This document shows positions 17,262 to 27,975 of a DNA stretch of 64,000 bases, one piece after another. Location: positions 1-64,000 of the forward strand of contig NZ_LZKI01000132.1 of NCBI RefSeq assembly GCF_001672755.1, read 5' to 3'. The number at the start of each line of letters is the position of its first letter. The first letter of the stretch is position 1. The notes under the pieces are model-generated. The model had not been told where the DNA came from. It did not search any database and worked only from the letters and a program-made list of their open reading frames with translations. The translations under genes and the position numbers were made by a program. The DNA is from Mycobacterium colombiense (lineage in GTDB: Bacteria; Actinomycetota; Actinomycetes; Mycobacteriales; Mycobacteriaceae).

Positions 17262-19621
17262 CAGTCCCGCGAAAAGGCAAGCGCGATCTCGGTTTCCACA
17301 TCCACGTAGGGCCGGCCGGACAGGTCGACGGTGACCTGGGTGATGGTGCCGCCGGTGAACGTGAACGGCGCCTTGTAGCGGCTGGACACCCCCGATCCGC
17401 CGTTGCGCCCGACCGTGATACCCGCACCGGCCAGCCCGAAGGTGCCGGGGTGGGTGGTCACCCCGGCCAGCGCGCCGACGACCTTGTCGTCGATGAACAG
17501 CGTGACGTCGCCCAGGGGCGTGTGACTGTTCTCCACCGTTCCGGTGCGTGAATAGCTGGCGCCGAACAGATGCCTGCCCAGGGGCACGGCGTCGGACGAG
17601 GACACCTCCTGCTGGCGCTCGCCGAGGAAGTTGTACACGTAATGCAGCCGCCCGTCCTGGATGAACAGCACATGCCCGCCGTGCGCGCCGCCCTGCTTGA
17701 ACAGCACCCCCTCGGCGCCAGTGGTGTCCACGGTCACCTCGGCCAGCACCGAGAACGACCGACCGCGGAGTTCGGCGGCGGCGCCGATGCTGACATCGGC
17801 GCAGTCGGGATAGTAGATGTAGCTGTTCCGCTCGCTGACCAGATACGGTCGCGACCGCCCCAGCGTCTCCAGGATGTTCAGGTCCGAGAGCGGCAGCCCG
17901 TTGTATTTGGCCGCCTCCGAGAACCACAGCGCCTTGAGTTCTTCGAGTTTGTCCGGGTTTTCGGCCGCCAGGTCATGGCACTGGCTGCGGTCGGCCTCGA
18001 TGTGGAACAGTTCCCACCGGTCGGCGTCGAAGTGTGACCAGCCGGCCGGTGTCGCCGCGTGCACGGTGTTGGCGAACCAGCCCTGATGCCAGATGCCCCG
18101 GGTACCGAGCATGGTGTAGAACTGGGTGCTTTTACCAGTGTCGGCGCCCGAATCGGCAAGGGCCGCTTTGAAACTCACGCCGTCGAGCGGCTTCTGGGTG
18201 ATGCCCTTGACCGTTTCCGGCGGCGTCATGCCCAGCAGGTCGTAGACGGTCGGGGTGATATCGCAGACGTTGACGTAGTTGTCGCGGACTTCCCCGTGTG
18301 CGGCAATTCCGTTGGGCCACGATATGATTGCCGTGTCGGCGATGCCGCCCTCATGCGAGGCGTAGCGCTTGTACAGCTTGTAGGGCGTGTTGAACGCCAT
18401 CGCCCATCCGATCGGGTAATGGTTGTAGGTCTCCGGGCCGCCGAGGTGTTCGAACAGCTTCATGCTTTCTTCGACGGTGTCGATGTAGCCGTTGAAGAAC
18501 TTGCCCTCGTTGACCGATCCGTTCGGGCCGCCCTCACCGCTGGCGCCGTTGTCGGAGATGACCACGATGATGGTGTTGTCCAGCTGACCCGATTCCTCGA
18601 GATAGTCCAGGATCCGGCCGATCTGGGCGTCGGTGTAGCTGAGGAACCCGGCGAACACCTCGGCCATCCGGGAGAACAGCCTCTTCTCTTCATCGTTCAG
18701 CGATTCCCAGGGCCGCACCGTGTCCTGCAGCGGCCACGGTTCGCCGTTCGGTCCCTTCACGTCGAGATACGGGTTCACCGGCGACAATTCGGTGTCGGGC
18801 GGCACGATCCCCAGCGACTTCTGCCGCTCCAGCACCACCTCGCGGTAGCGCTCGTAGCCCATGTCGAACTTGCCGGCATACTTGTCCGCCCACTCCTTGA
18901 AGACGTGATGCGGCGCGTGCCCGGCTCCGGGGCACACATAGGAGAACCAAGGCTTTTCGGGCGCAATCACTTTGGCGTCGCGGATGAATTCGATCGTCTT
19001 GTCGGCGATGTCCTTCGAGAGGTGGTAGCCGTCCTCCGGGGTGCCCGGCGGGGACACCGGGTGGTTGTCGTACACCAGGTCCGGGTACCACTGGTCGGTC
19101 TCCCCGCCCAGGAACCCGTAGAACCGCTCGAAGCCGCGCGAGGTCGGCCAGTGCCGCTTCGTGGAGGCGAGGTTCGATTCCTCGAGGGGTGTCAGGTGCC
19201 ACTTGCCCACGCAGTAGGTGTTGTATCCGCGTTCGGCGAGAGCCTCGGAGAGCAGACCGGTTTCGAACGGGATGCGACCGTTGGCATTGGGGAAGCCCTC
19301 GGTGAACTCCTCGATGGTCGCCATGCCGACGGTCGTCGCGTTGCGGCCGGTGAGCAACGACGCCCGGGTGGGCGAGCACAGCGCGGTGGTGTGGAACTGC
19401 GAGAGACGGACGCCGCGCTCGGCGATCCGCGCCATGGCGGGCATCTCGACCAGACCGCCGAAGCAGTCCCAGGTCGCGATGCCCGTGTCGTCCCAGACCA
19501 GGTACAGCACGTTGGGCGCATTCTGGGGCGCGGTCGGCGCGGCATAGGGCCCCCAGTCCGGTTCGGAATCCCGGATGTCGAGCTCGATCTTCCCGTTGAA
19601 CTGCCCCGACCCAGCCACCAT
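17261..19621 (-). CDS. atsA: arylsulfatase AtsA
   Basis: This 786-residue type I sulfatase hydrolyses sulfate esters. Metal ligands begin in NVLYLVWDDTG. The active-site motif LCSPTRASLLTGRN has Cys82, which is to be converted to formylglycine by the enzyme at 13091–13969, and YCVGKWHLTP supplies conserved Lys and His. VVISDNGASGEGG gives the second metal-binding Asp-Asn pair. The C-terminal 200 residues form a beta-rich domain. No signal peptide is visible. Of three possible starts I chose ATG 19621, with GAGTGAGG six bases upstream. It corresponds to Rv0711 and follows rpsQ after an 88-base gap, on the same strand as the ribosomal operon. Confidence 0.95.
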   Translation of the reverse strand: MVAGSGQFNGKIELDIRDSEPDWGPYAAPTAPQNAPNVLYLVWDDTGIATWDCFGGLVEMPAMARIAERGVRLSQFHTTALCSPTRASLLTGRNATTVGMATIEEFTEGFPNANGRIPFETGLLSEALAERGYNTYCVGKWHLTPLEESNLASTKRHWPTSRGFERFYGFLGGETDQWYPDLVYDNHPVSPPGTPEDGYHLSKDIADKTIEFIRDAKVIAPEKPWFSYVCPGAGHAPHHVFKEWADKYAGKFDMGYERYREVVLERQKSLGIVPPDTELSPVNPYLDVKGPNGEPWPLQDTVRPWESLNDEEKRLFSRMAEVFAGFLSYTDAQIGRILDYLEESGQLDNTIIVVISDNGASGEGGPNGSVNEGKFFNGYIDTVEESMKLFEHLGGPETYNHYPIGWAMAFNTPYKLYKRYASHEGGIADTAIISWPNGIAAHGEVRDNYVNVCDITPTVYDLLGMTPPETVKGITQKPLDGVSFKAALADSGADTGKSTQFYTMLGTRGIWHQGWFANTVHAATPAGWSHFDADRWELFHIEADRSQCHDLAAENPDKLEELKALWFSEAAKYNGLPLSDLNILETLGRSRPYLVSERNSYIYYPDCADVSIGAAAELRGRSFSVLAEVTVDTTGAEGVLFKQGGAHGGHVLFIQDGRLHYVYNFLGERQQEVSSSDAVPLGRHLFGASYSRTGTVENSHTPLGDVTLFIDDKVVGALAGVTTHPGTFGLAGAGITVGRNGGSGVSSRYKAPFTFTGGTITQVTVDLSGRPYVDVETEIALAFSRD

Positions 19622-19709
19622 CGTCAGCCTCACTCTCGTAGCGGACTTGCCGAACGTGCGTGAAGACTACACCCGGGACCGGGCGCTGCGGTGGTGGTAC
19701 TAAAAGGGC

Positions 19710-20057
19710 TTACTTCGCCTTTTCCAGAATTTCGACGAGCCGCCAACGCTTGGTCGCCGACGTCGGGCGCGTCTCCATCAGCGAGACGCGGTCGCCGATC
19801 CCGGCGGTGCTGTTCTCGTCGTGCGCCTTGACCTTGGTGGTGGTCCGGATGATCTTGCCGTACAGCGGGTGACGCACGCGGTCTTCGAGCTCAACCACGA
19901 TGGTCTTCTGCATCTTGTCGCTCACCACGTAGCCGATGCGCACCTTGCGGCGGCCGCGCACCTTCGGGTTGGCGGGAGTGTGCTTGGAGCCCTTGTCCTT
20001 CGACGCGGCCTCGGTTGTGGCGGCCTTCTTGGGGGCAGCCTTTTTGGCTTCTGCCAT
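19710..20057 (-). CDS. rpsQ: 30S ribosomal protein S17
   Basis: S17, 115 residues, a primary 16S rRNA-binding protein. The conserved domain runs from [20 protein letters not shown] to [19 protein letters not shown]. The first 35 residues are a Lys/Ala-rich extension typical of mycobacteria. The ATG at 20057 overlaps the rpmC stop (TGATG), with AAGGAA upstream; a GTG one codon earlier is the alternative. It ends the S10-type half of the cluster. Confidence 0.97.
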   Translation of the reverse strand: MAEAKKAAPKKAATTEAASKDKGSKHTPANPKVRGRRKVRIGYVVSDKMQKTIVVELEDRVRHPLYGKIIRTTTKVKAHDENSTAGIGDRVSLMETRPTSATKRWRLVEILEKAK

Positions 20058-20290
20058 CACGATTCCTTACCGTCGGGCCCGGAAGCCAAGCCCAGTTCTC
20101 GTTCGCGCAGCACGGTGTAGACGCGCGCGATCTCCTGACGCACCGTGCGGAGCCGGCGGTTGTTGGTGAGCTGTCCGGTCGCCATCTGGAAACGCAGATT
20201 GAAGAGCTCTTCCTTGGATTCGCGCAACCGCTCGGCCAGCTCCTCTTCGGTGAGCTCGCGCAGTTCGCCAGGCGAAATTCCCACGGCCAT
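20057..20290 (-). CDS. rpmC: 50S ribosomal protein L29
   Basis: L29, 77 residues, lies at the polypeptide exit tunnel. The helical hairpin is recognisable from [20 protein letters not shown] and [20 protein letters not shown] start it at the ATG at 20290, which shares a base with the rplP stop codon. Confidence 0.97.
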   Translation of the reverse strand: MAVGISPGELRELTEEELAERLRESKEELFNLRFQMATGQLTNNRRLRTVRQEIARVYTVLRERELGLASGPDGKES

Positions 20291-20706
20291 CAGAACTGAT
20301 CCTCTCGAGTCACGATGCGTGCCTTGATCGGCAGCTTGTGGATTGCGCGGGTCAGCGCCGCCCGGGCGGTCTGCTCGTTGGGGTAGCTGAGCTCGAACAG
20401 CACCCGGCCCGGCTTGACGTTGACGACCCACCACTCCGGCGAACCCTTACCCGAGCCCATGCGAGTTTCGGCGGGCTTCTTGGTCAGCGGACGGTCGGGG
20501 AAGACGTTGATCCACACCTTGCCGCCACGCTTGATGTGCCGGTTGATGGCGATACGAGCGGACTCGATCTGCCGGTTGGTGACGTAGGCGTGCTCCAGAG
20601 CCTGGATGCCGTAGTCACCGAAGTTCACCGCCGTGCCGCCACTGGCGATGCCACGCTGGCGGGGGTGGTGCTGCTTACGGTGTTTAACCCTGCGGGGAAT
20701 CAACAT
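20290..20706 (-). CDS. rplP: 50S ribosomal protein L16
   Basis: L16, 138 residues, organises the A-site region of 23S rRNA. It begins [19 protein letters not shown] and contains [20 protein letters not shown], the family signature. It is followed by rpmC with a one-base overlap and preceded by rpsC after three bases. Confidence 0.98.
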   Translation of the reverse strand: MLIPRRVKHRKQHHPRQRGIASGGTAVNFGDYGIQALEHAYVTNRQIESARIAINRHIKRGGKVWINVFPDRPLTKKPAETRMGSGKGSPEWWVVNVKPGRVLFELSYPNEQTARAALTRAIHKLPIKARIVTREDQF

Positions 20707-20709
20707 GAT

Positions 20710-22099
<1,390 letters not shown>

Positions 22100-22103
<4 letters not shown>

Positions 22104-22381
22104 CGCCGTTTGGCCTTCCGGTCGTCCTTGATGTGTCCCTTGAAGGTGCGGGTGGGCGCGAATTCACCGAGCTTGTGGCCGACCATCGCCTCGGTGACGA
22201 ACACCGGGACGTGCTTGCGTCCGTCGTGGACGGCGAAGGTGTGGCCGATGAAGTCAGGAATGATCGTCGAACGCCGCGACCATGTCTTGATCACCTGTTT
22301 GGTGTTCTTCTCGTTCTGCGTGTCCACCTTCTTGAGCAGGTGGCCATCGACGAACGGGCCCTTCTTCAGGCTGCGTGGCAT
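22100..22381 (-). CDS. rpsS: 30S ribosomal protein S19
   Basis: S19, 93 residues, is in the head of the 30S subunit. It contains [39 protein letters not shown] and [16 protein letters not shown], all canonical. It lies 17 bases after rplB and overlaps rplV by four bases (ATGA). Confidence 0.98.
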
Positions 22382-22398
22382 GTGCTACTCCTGACTTC

Positions 22399-23241
22399 CT
22401 AGCGACCGTGCTTCTTGCCGGTGCGCCGGCGTCGGACAATGAGCTTGTTACTGGCCTTGTTCGGGTGGCGGGTGCGGCCCTCGGGCTTGCCCCACGGGCT
22501 GACCGGGTGGCGACCACCGGAGGTCTTACCCTCACCACCACCGTGCGGGTGGTCCACCGGGTTCATGACGACACCACGGACCGAAGGGCGCTTGCCCTTC
22601 CACCGCATCCGGCCGGCCTTGCCCCAGTTGATGTTCGCCTGCTCGGCGTTGCCGACCTCGCCGACCGTGGCGCGGCAGCGCACGTCGACGCGGCGGATCT
22701 CACCGCTGGGCATACGCAGCGACGCGTAGGTGCCCTCTTTACCGAGCAGCTGGATGCTGGACCCGGCCGACCGCGCCAGCTTGGCGCCACCGCCCGGACG
22801 CAGCTCCACGGCGTGGATCACGGTACCGGCCGGGATGTTGCGCAGCGGCAGGTTGTTGCCCGGCTTGATGTCCGCGTTCGGGCCGCATTCCACCACGTCG
22901 CCCTGCGAGAGTCCCTGCGGCGCAATGATGTAGCGCTTCTCGCCGTCCAGGAAGTGCAGCAGCGCGATGTTCGCGGTGCGGTTCGGGTCGTACTCGATGT
23001 GCGCGACCTTCGCGTTGACGCCGTCCTTGTCGTTGCGACGGAAGTCGATCACCCGGTAGGCGCGCTTGTGGCCACCACCCTTGTGGCGGGTGGTGATGCG
23101 GCCGTGCGCGTTTCGCCCACCGTGGCCGTGCAGCGGACGCACCAGCGACTTCTCCGGGTTGGCACGAGTGACCTCGGAGAAATCGGACACGCTCGAGCCG
23201 CGACGGCCGGGGCTCGTCGGCTTGTACTTACGAATTGCCAT
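22399..23241 (-). CDS. rplB: 50S ribosomal protein L2
   Basis: L2, 280 residues, is needed for subunit joining and peptidyl-transferase activity. It begins [15 protein letters not shown] and has [19 protein letters not shown]. The catalytic-region loop [20 protein letters not shown] includes the conserved histidine of the L2 signature. It sits between rplW and rpsS. Confidence 0.98.
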   Translation of the reverse strand: MAIRKYKPTSPGRRGSSVSDFSEVTRANPEKSLVRPLHGHGGRNAHGRITTRHKGGGHKRAYRVIDFRRNDKDGVNAKVAHIEYDPNRTANIALLHFLDGEKRYIIAPQGLSQGDVVECGPNADIKPGNNLPLRNIPAGTVIHAVELRPGGGAKLARSAGSSIQLLGKEGTYASLRMPSGEIRRVDVRCRATVGEVGNAEQANINWGKAGRMRWKGKRPSVRGVVMNPVDHPHGGGEGKTSGGRHPVSPWGKPEGRTRHPNKASNKLIVRRRRTGKKHGR

Positions 23242-23268
23242 GTCTAATCAGGTTTCCTCTCGCGGCGA

Positions 23269-23571
23269 CTACGCCGGTGCCCCGAACAGATCGATCGGCT
23301 TGCTACCCGGCGCCAGCGTGACGATGGCCCGCTTGGTGCTCTTGCGCTTGCCGAATCCGGTCCTGGTGCGCTTGCGCTTACCTCGCCGGTTCGCGGTGTT
23401 CACCGATGCGACCTTGACGGAGAAGATCTTCTCGATAGCGATCTTGATCTGCGTCTTGTTCGAATCGGGGTGCACCACAAACGTGTACACGTTGTCGTCG
23501 AGCAGCGAATAGGACTTCTCCGAGATGACCGGGCCGAGAATGATGTCGCGGGGGTCAGTGATGGTCGCCAT
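23269..23571 (-). CDS. rplW: 50S ribosomal protein L23
   Basis: L23, 100 residues, is the exit-tunnel docking site for trigger factor and SRP. It contains [39 protein letters not shown] and [20 protein letters not shown]. It starts directly after the rplD stop. Confidence 0.98.
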   Translation of the reverse strand: MATITDPRDIILGPVISEKSYSLLDDNVYTFVVHPDSNKTQIKIAIEKIFSVKVASVNTANRRGKRKRTRTGFGKRKSTKRAIVTLAPGSKPIDLFGAPA

Positions 23572-24252
23572 CTACGCCGTTACCTCCACATCTTTGTCGG
23601 CGGCACCGCCGGTGGCCCCGGCGATGTAGGCGTTGAGCGCCTCAACGCTGAACACCACGTCGTCGGAGCGCAGCACGTCGTAGGTGTTGAGCTGGTCGGG
23701 GGTCAGGAGGTGCACACCGGGCAGGTTGCGCACGCTCTTGGCGCCGGCCTCGTCGCTGCGGCCGATCACGACCAGCAGCTGCTTGCGGTCGGTCAGCGTG
23801 CCCAGGAACGCCTTGGCGTTCTTGGTCGAAGGGGTTTGCCCGGCGACAATTTCGGTGATCGCGTGGATGCGGCCGTTGCGCGCCCGGTCGGACAGTGCGC
23901 CGCGCAACGCCGCGGCGATCATCTTCTTGGGGGTGCGCTGGCTGTAGTCGCGGGGCTTGGGGCCGTGCACGACGCCACCGCCGGTGAACTGCGGGGCACG
24001 CGTCGAACCCTGGCGGGCGCGGCCGGTTCCCTTCTGCCGGTACGGCTTACGGCCACCGCCGCTGACGTCGCCACGCGTCTTGGTCGAGTGCGTGCCCTGA
24101 CGCGCCGCCGCCCGCTGTGCGGTGACGACCTGGTGCATCAGCGCGATATTGGCCGGGGCGTCGAACAATTCGGCCGGCAGCTCGATCGAGCCCTCGACCT
24201 TGCCGCCCGGCGTCTTGACGTCAATCTTGAGCGTCTTGGAGCCTTCTGCCAT
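23572..24252 (-). CDS. rplD: 50S ribosomal protein L4
   Basis: L4, 226 residues, reaches into the exit tunnel and in enterobacteria also represses the S10 operon. Landmarks are [20 protein letters not shown] and [20 protein letters not shown]. The ATG at 24252 shares a base with the rplC TGA stop; a GTG one codon earlier is a less likely start. Confidence 0.97.
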   Translation of the reverse strand: MAEGSKTLKIDVKTPGGKVEGSIELPAELFDAPANIALMHQVVTAQRAAARQGTHSTKTRGDVSGGGRKPYRQKGTGRARQGSTRAPQFTGGGVVHGPKPRDYSQRTPKKMIAAALRGALSDRARNGRIHAITEIVAGQTPSTKNAKAFLGTLTDRKQLLVVIGRSDEAGAKSVRNLPGVHLLTPDQLNTYDVLRSDDVVFSVEALNAYIAGATGGAADKDVEVTA

Positions 24253-24905
24253 CACTTCTCACCTCGTTTGACCGCGCTGCGGACCACGACGAGTCCACCG
24301 GTGCGGCCGGGGACCGCGCCCTTGATCAGGAGCACGCCGTTCTCGGTATCGACCTTGTGCACCAACAGGTTCTGGACGGTCACTCGATCGCTACCCATCC
24401 GCCCCGACATCCTGGTGCCCTTGAACACCCTGGCGGGGGTGGCGCAGCCGCCGATCGAACCCGGGCGGCGGTGCACTGCCTGGGCACCGTGGCTGGCGCC
24501 CTGACCACGGAAGCCGTGGCGCTTCATGGTGCCGGCGAAGCCCTTTCCCTTGGAGGTGCCCGTCACGTCGACGTAGGCGCCGTCGGCGAAGATCTCCGCC
24601 GTCAGCTCCTGGCCGACCTCGTACTCGGCGGCCGCCTCGGGGTTCTCCAGCCGCAGCTCGGCCAGGAACCGGCGCGGGTTCACGCCCGCGGCGGCGTACT
24701 GACCGGTGACCGGCTTGTTGACCTTGCGGGGACTGATCTCGCCGTAGGCCAATTGCACGGCGCTGTAGCCGTCCTGCTCGGGGGTACGGATCCGGGTCAC
24801 CACGTTCGGGCCGGCCTTGACGACCGTCACCGGCACAACCCTGTTGTTCTCGTCGAACACCTGCGTCATGCCCAGCTTGGTACCCAGAATGCCTTTTCTT
24901 GCCAT
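24252..24905 (-). CDS. rplC: 50S ribosomal protein L3
   Basis: L3, 217 residues, is an early assembly protein close to the peptidyl-transferase centre. It begins [20 protein letters not shown] and has [20 protein letters not shown] and [20 protein letters not shown]. The open frame continues upstream but the ATG at 24905 matches homologues and lies 13 bases after rpsJ. Confidence 0.97.
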   Translation of the reverse strand: MARKGILGTKLGMTQVFDENNRVVPVTVVKAGPNVVTRIRTPEQDGYSAVQLAYGEISPRKVNKPVTGQYAAAGVNPRRFLAELRLENPEAAAEYEVGQELTAEIFADGAYVDVTGTSKGKGFAGTMKRHGFRGQGASHGAQAVHRRPGSIGGCATPARVFKGTRMSGRMGSDRVTVQNLLVHKVDTENGVLLIKGAVPGRTGGLVVVRSAVKRGEK

Positions 24906-24918
24906 GAGTCTGGATCTC

Positions 24919-25224
24919 CTACTGGATGTTGACGTCGACACTGGCCGGAAGGTCGATGCGCATCAGCGCGTCGACGGTCTTCGGCGTCGGGTCGAGGATG
25001 TCGATCAGCCGCTTGTGCGTACGCATCTCGAAGTGCTCCCGCGAGTCCTTGTACTTGTGCGGTGAGCGGATGACGCAATACACGTTCTTCTCAGTCGGCA
25101 GCGGCACCGGACCTACAACACTGGCACCCGTGCGGACGACGGTCTCGACGATCTTGCGCGCCGACGCGTCAATAGCCTCATGGTCGTAGGCCTTAAGCCT
25201 GATGCGGATCTTCTGTCCCGCCAC
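24919..25224 (-). CDS. rpsJ: 30S ribosomal protein S10 (NusE)
   Basis: S10, 101 residues, belongs to the 30S head and also acts as the transcription antitermination factor NusE. It reads (M)[20 protein letters not shown] and [20 protein letters not shown]. The initiator is a GTG at 25224 with AGGAGAAG immediately upstream; the much longer open frame upstream is not coding. It is the first gene of the S10 operon. Confidence 0.97.
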   Translation of the reverse strand: MAGQKIRIRLKAYDHEAIDASARKIVETVVRTGASVVGPVPLPTEKNVYCVIRSPHKYKDSREHFEMRTHKRLIDILDPTPKTVDALMRIDLPASVDVNIQ

Positions 25225-25506
25225 GCTTCTCCTACCCTCACTCCTGTTGAGGCCCGAAATCCGGGCCTGGTGCCACCGGCGCGCCGATCGGGCCGGCCAA
25301 CTCTGGGCCGATCGAGCGTTGCGCCGGATATTGCGCCGCTGTTTACCTGTCGTGGTCCACCGGCCCCCGCGGTCGGGCGTGTCACCCTCACGCAGCCTCA
25401 TCCGCGATCGAAATTCGTCGCTCTCAAAGGATGGGACCGGACGCGCCCGTTTGGACGCTGGTCGTATGCCCGACCAGGCGCAAACCCGGCTCAAGGCAAC
25501 CTGAAC

Positions 25507-25534
25507 AGTATGCCTGAAGATCGTGCCCCAACAA
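25507..25534 (-). promoter_or_regulatory. probable promoter of the rpsJ (S10) operon
   Basis: On the minus strand TTGTTG (25529–25534) is 16 bases from CATACT (25507–25512). Transcription would start near 25501, giving a leader of about 275 bases. The sequence right after the -10 box (25489–25501) is nearly identical to that after the rplN promoter, at the same distance. Elsewhere in 25225–25641 I see no gene. Confidence 0.5.
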
Positions 25535-25641
25535 AATTCGGCCGCGATCTGAGGCCGAATCGGCCGCACCCGACTCGAAAACGGTAGCACCGGGGCGTAA
25601 ACGCGCTGCTCAGAGACCTGGAAGTGGTGGACGCCGGGGCG

Positions 25642-26292
25642 TCAGGCGCCCGCCGACTCGATGTTCGCTGCGCCGGACCTGCCGCACTGCACATGTAAGA
25701 AGCCGTCGACGGCCGCCAGCGCGCACTGGCGGTAGTCGAAATCGGGCAGCGTGGACAGCCGGCCCAGCACCAGCGGGCCGATGAGCAAGGCGATCGCCCG
25801 CGATCGGTCCACCTCCCCCAGCTCGGCGGCCTCCGGGCTGTCGAAGATGGCATCGAAGGGCTCGGCGTACTGCTGGGCGATGCGCTCGCGCAGGGTGGTG
25901 ATCGCCGCACTGTCGGCGTTGCGACTGTGCCGCGGCTCGGGCAGGCCCTCCAGGTCGCGCCCCAGCGCCAGCCAGGACATTGCGGTCATGAGGGTGGGCG
26001 CCTGGGCGACGGATTCGGCCTGGGCCAGCACCACCGCGACCAGCCGGTCGCGCAGCGAACCCTCGGCCGGCGGGGCGGGCGACGCCGGGATCAGGCTGTT
26101 GAAAGCCGCTGCCAGCAGGTCGTTTCCGCTCGGGAAGTGCCGATACAGGGTTGCCCGGGCCACGTTGGCGGTGCGGGTGACCGCGTCGACCGTCACCGCG
26201 CTCGGACCCCCGGCACGCAGCAGCGTGACGGCGGCTTCCAGCAGCCTGGCCCGCGACCTCGCGGGGCGCGGGTCGGACGTCTCGGTGTCGAT
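25642..26292 (-). CDS. TetR-family regulator, start codon uncertain
   Basis: The frame encodes a TetR-type repressor. Residues ARSRARLLEAAVTLL and AVTVDAVTRTANVARATLYRHF form the N-terminal helix-turn-helix, and an Ala/Leu-rich ligand-binding domain of about 150 residues follows. No ATG, GTG or TTG occurs in frame between the upstream stop and the HTH. The first canonical start, GTG at 26196, would remove the first HTH helix. A ribosome-binding-like AAAGGTGG lies about six bases before an in-frame ATC (26290–26292), which I use provisionally. It may be a mutated ATG, a rare non-canonical start, or evidence of decay. The gene is divergent from the efflux pump at 26386 and probably controls it. 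Confidence 0.6.
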   Translation of the reverse strand: MDTETSDPRPARSRARLLEAAVTLLRAGGPSAVTVDAVTRTANVARATLYRHFPSGNDLLAAAFNSLIPASPAPPAEGSLRDRLVAVVLAQAESVAQAPTLMTAMSWLALGRDLEGLPEPRHSRNADSAAITTLRERIAQQYAEPFDAIFDSPEAAELGEVDRSRAIALLIGPLVLGRLSTLPDFDYRQCALAAVDGFLHVQCGRSGAANIESAGA

Positions 26293-26319
26293 TGTGACCC
26301 ACCTTTCTGTTTGAAAACG

Positions 26320-26352
26320 AGACTATCGGTCTACCTACAAGACTATTGGTCT
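26320..26352. promoter_or_regulatory. two tandem 13-bp operator-like repeats between tetR and the MFS gene
   Basis: AGACTATCGGTCT (26320–26332) and AGACTATTGGTCT (26340–26352) are the same imperfect palindrome (AGAC...GTCT arms) repeated with a 20-base period. Equal-face spacing of about two helical turns in a divergent regulator/efflux promoter is typical of TetR-family operators. I infer that the regulator at 25642–26292 binds here. Confidence 0.6.
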
Positions 26353-26385
26353 CGAAACTCGCACGCTCCCAAGGAGGCGAACCGC

Positions 26386-27975
26386 ATGGTCGAAACCCTG
26401 GTCCGGTCTGACCAGCGTACTGACGCGATCGGCATCGGCGATAGCTTCCGGGCCCGAAACTGGACGCTGGCCGTCGCCTGCATGGCCGTTGCCCTGGTGG
26501 TCGCCTCGATGACGGCACTGAACACCACGCTCGGCGACCTCGCGGTAGCCACCTCGGCCACCGCATCGCAGCTGAACTGGGTCGTTGACGGCTACACCGT
26601 GGCTCTGGCGTGCCTGTTGCTGCCGGCCGGCGCGATCGGGGACCGCTACGGTCGGCGCGGTGCGCTGCTGACCGGACTGCTGGTGTTCGCGATCGGTTCG
26701 ATGGCGCCGGCGCTGCTGCACAATCCGGCCCAGATCATCGCGGGCCGGGCGGTGGCCGGGATCGGCGCCGCGTTCGTCATGCCCGCCACGCTGTCGCTGC
26801 TGACGGTGGCCTATCCAAAAGACGATCGCACCAAGGCCGTTGGCATCTGGGCCGGGACGGCCGGTTCCGGCGGCGTCCTCGGCATGCTCGGTTCCGGCCT
26901 GCTGCTTCGCTTTTGGGACTGGCACGCCATCTTCTGGTCGCTGGGCATCGCCGGGCTGGTGATCTTCACGCTGGCCTGCACCGTCGCGTCGTCGCGCGAC
27001 GCGGGCGCACCCCGGGTCGACGCGCTGGGCGCGGTCCTGATCGGCGCGGCGGTCGCCATCGCGGTGGCCGCCATCCTGGAAGCGCCCGGGCGCGGCTGGA
27101 GCGACCCGGTGGTGTGGGGCGGGCTCGTCGTCGGCGCGGTGATCGCCGCGGTGTTCGGTGCCGTCGAGTTGCGCCTGGCCCTGCGGGGCAGGCAACCACT
27201 GCTGGACGTCCGGCTGTTCGCCGACCCCAATTTCGCCACCGGGGTGACCGCGATCGTCATCCTGTTCGGCGCCACCTTCGGGTTCTTCTACATCGGCATG
27301 CAATACGTGCAGCAGATCATGGGCTACTCCGCGCTGGCGACGGCGATCGCCTTCGGCCCGTTCATGGTGCCGCTGGGCATCTTCTCGGCCCTGTCGTTCT
27401 GGTACGTGCCCAAGCTGGGGCTGCGGCTGGTGTTGTTCGTCGGCACACTGCTGATGGCGGTCGGATTCGGGTGCATGTACGGGCTGGACCTGCACTCGAC
27501 GTACTTCGAATTCGCCTGGCCCACCTTGATTCTCGCGACGGGAATCGGAATCTGCACGGCGCCGACGACTTCGGCGATCATGGGTGCGGTTCCCGACGAG
27601 AAGCAGGGGGTGGCCTCCGCGGTGAACGACACGTCGCGCGAGATGGGCGGCGCGCTGGGTATCGCGGTGGCCGGTTCCATCCTGGCCGGCCGCTACTCGC
27701 ACGAGCTGGCACCCAGGCTGGCGGGATTTCCGGCACCCGTCCGCGGCCAGGCCACCGACTCGCTGGCCAAGGCCGTGGAGATCGCCGGCCGGCTCGGGCC
27801 CCAGGGGCGGCAGCTGGCCGACATCAGCAAGTCCGCGTTCCTGGCGGCCCTGCACGCCTCCACCATCGCGATGGCCGCGATCGTCGCCCTTGCCGCCGTG
27901 GCGATCGGGGTGTGGGCCCCCGGCCGCGACGGCCGCCAGCTACGCCCGGTGCGCCACCTGCTGTCGCGTCACTGA
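26386..27975 (+). CDS. MFS multidrug efflux transporter, DHA2 (14-TM, EmrB/QacA) type
   Basis: This 529-residue protein has about 14 hydrophobic segments. Motif A of the major facilitator superfamily is GAIGDRYGRRGALL near residue 85. An N-terminal LNTTLGDLAVATSATASQLN segment and a motif C-like GxxGPxxGG equivalent (GTAGSGGVLGMLGSG) place it with proton-driven DHA2 drug exporters. Substrates cannot be predicted. The ATG at 26386 has a strong AAGGAGG eight bases upstream. It ends seven bases inside the convergent mftG gene. The tetR-MFS pair sits between the S10 operon and the mycofactocin cluster. Confidence 0.92.
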   Translation: MVETLVRSDQRTDAIGIGDSFRARNWTLAVACMAVALVVASMTALNTTLGDLAVATSATASQLNWVVDGYTVALACLLLPAGAIGDRYGRRGALLTGLLVFAIGSMAPALLHNPAQIIAGRAVAGIGAAFVMPATLSLLTVAYPKDDRTKAVGIWAGTAGSGGVLGMLGSGLLLRFWDWHAIFWSLGIAGLVIFTLACTVASSRDAGAPRVDALGAVLIGAAVAIAVAAILEAPGRGWSDPVVWGGLVVGAVIAAVFGAVELRLALRGRQPLLDVRLFADPNFATGVTAIVILFGATFGFFYIGMQYVQQIMGYSALATAIAFGPFMVPLGIFSALSFWYVPKLGLRLVLFVGTLLMAVGFGCMYGLDLHSTYFEFAWPTLILATGIGICTAPTTSAIMGAVPDEKQGVASAVNDTSREMGGALGIAVAGSILAGRYSHELAPRLAGFPAPVRGQATDSLAKAVEIAGRLGPQGRQLADISKSAFLAALHASTIAMAAIVALAAVAIGVWAPGRDGRQLRPVRHLLSRH

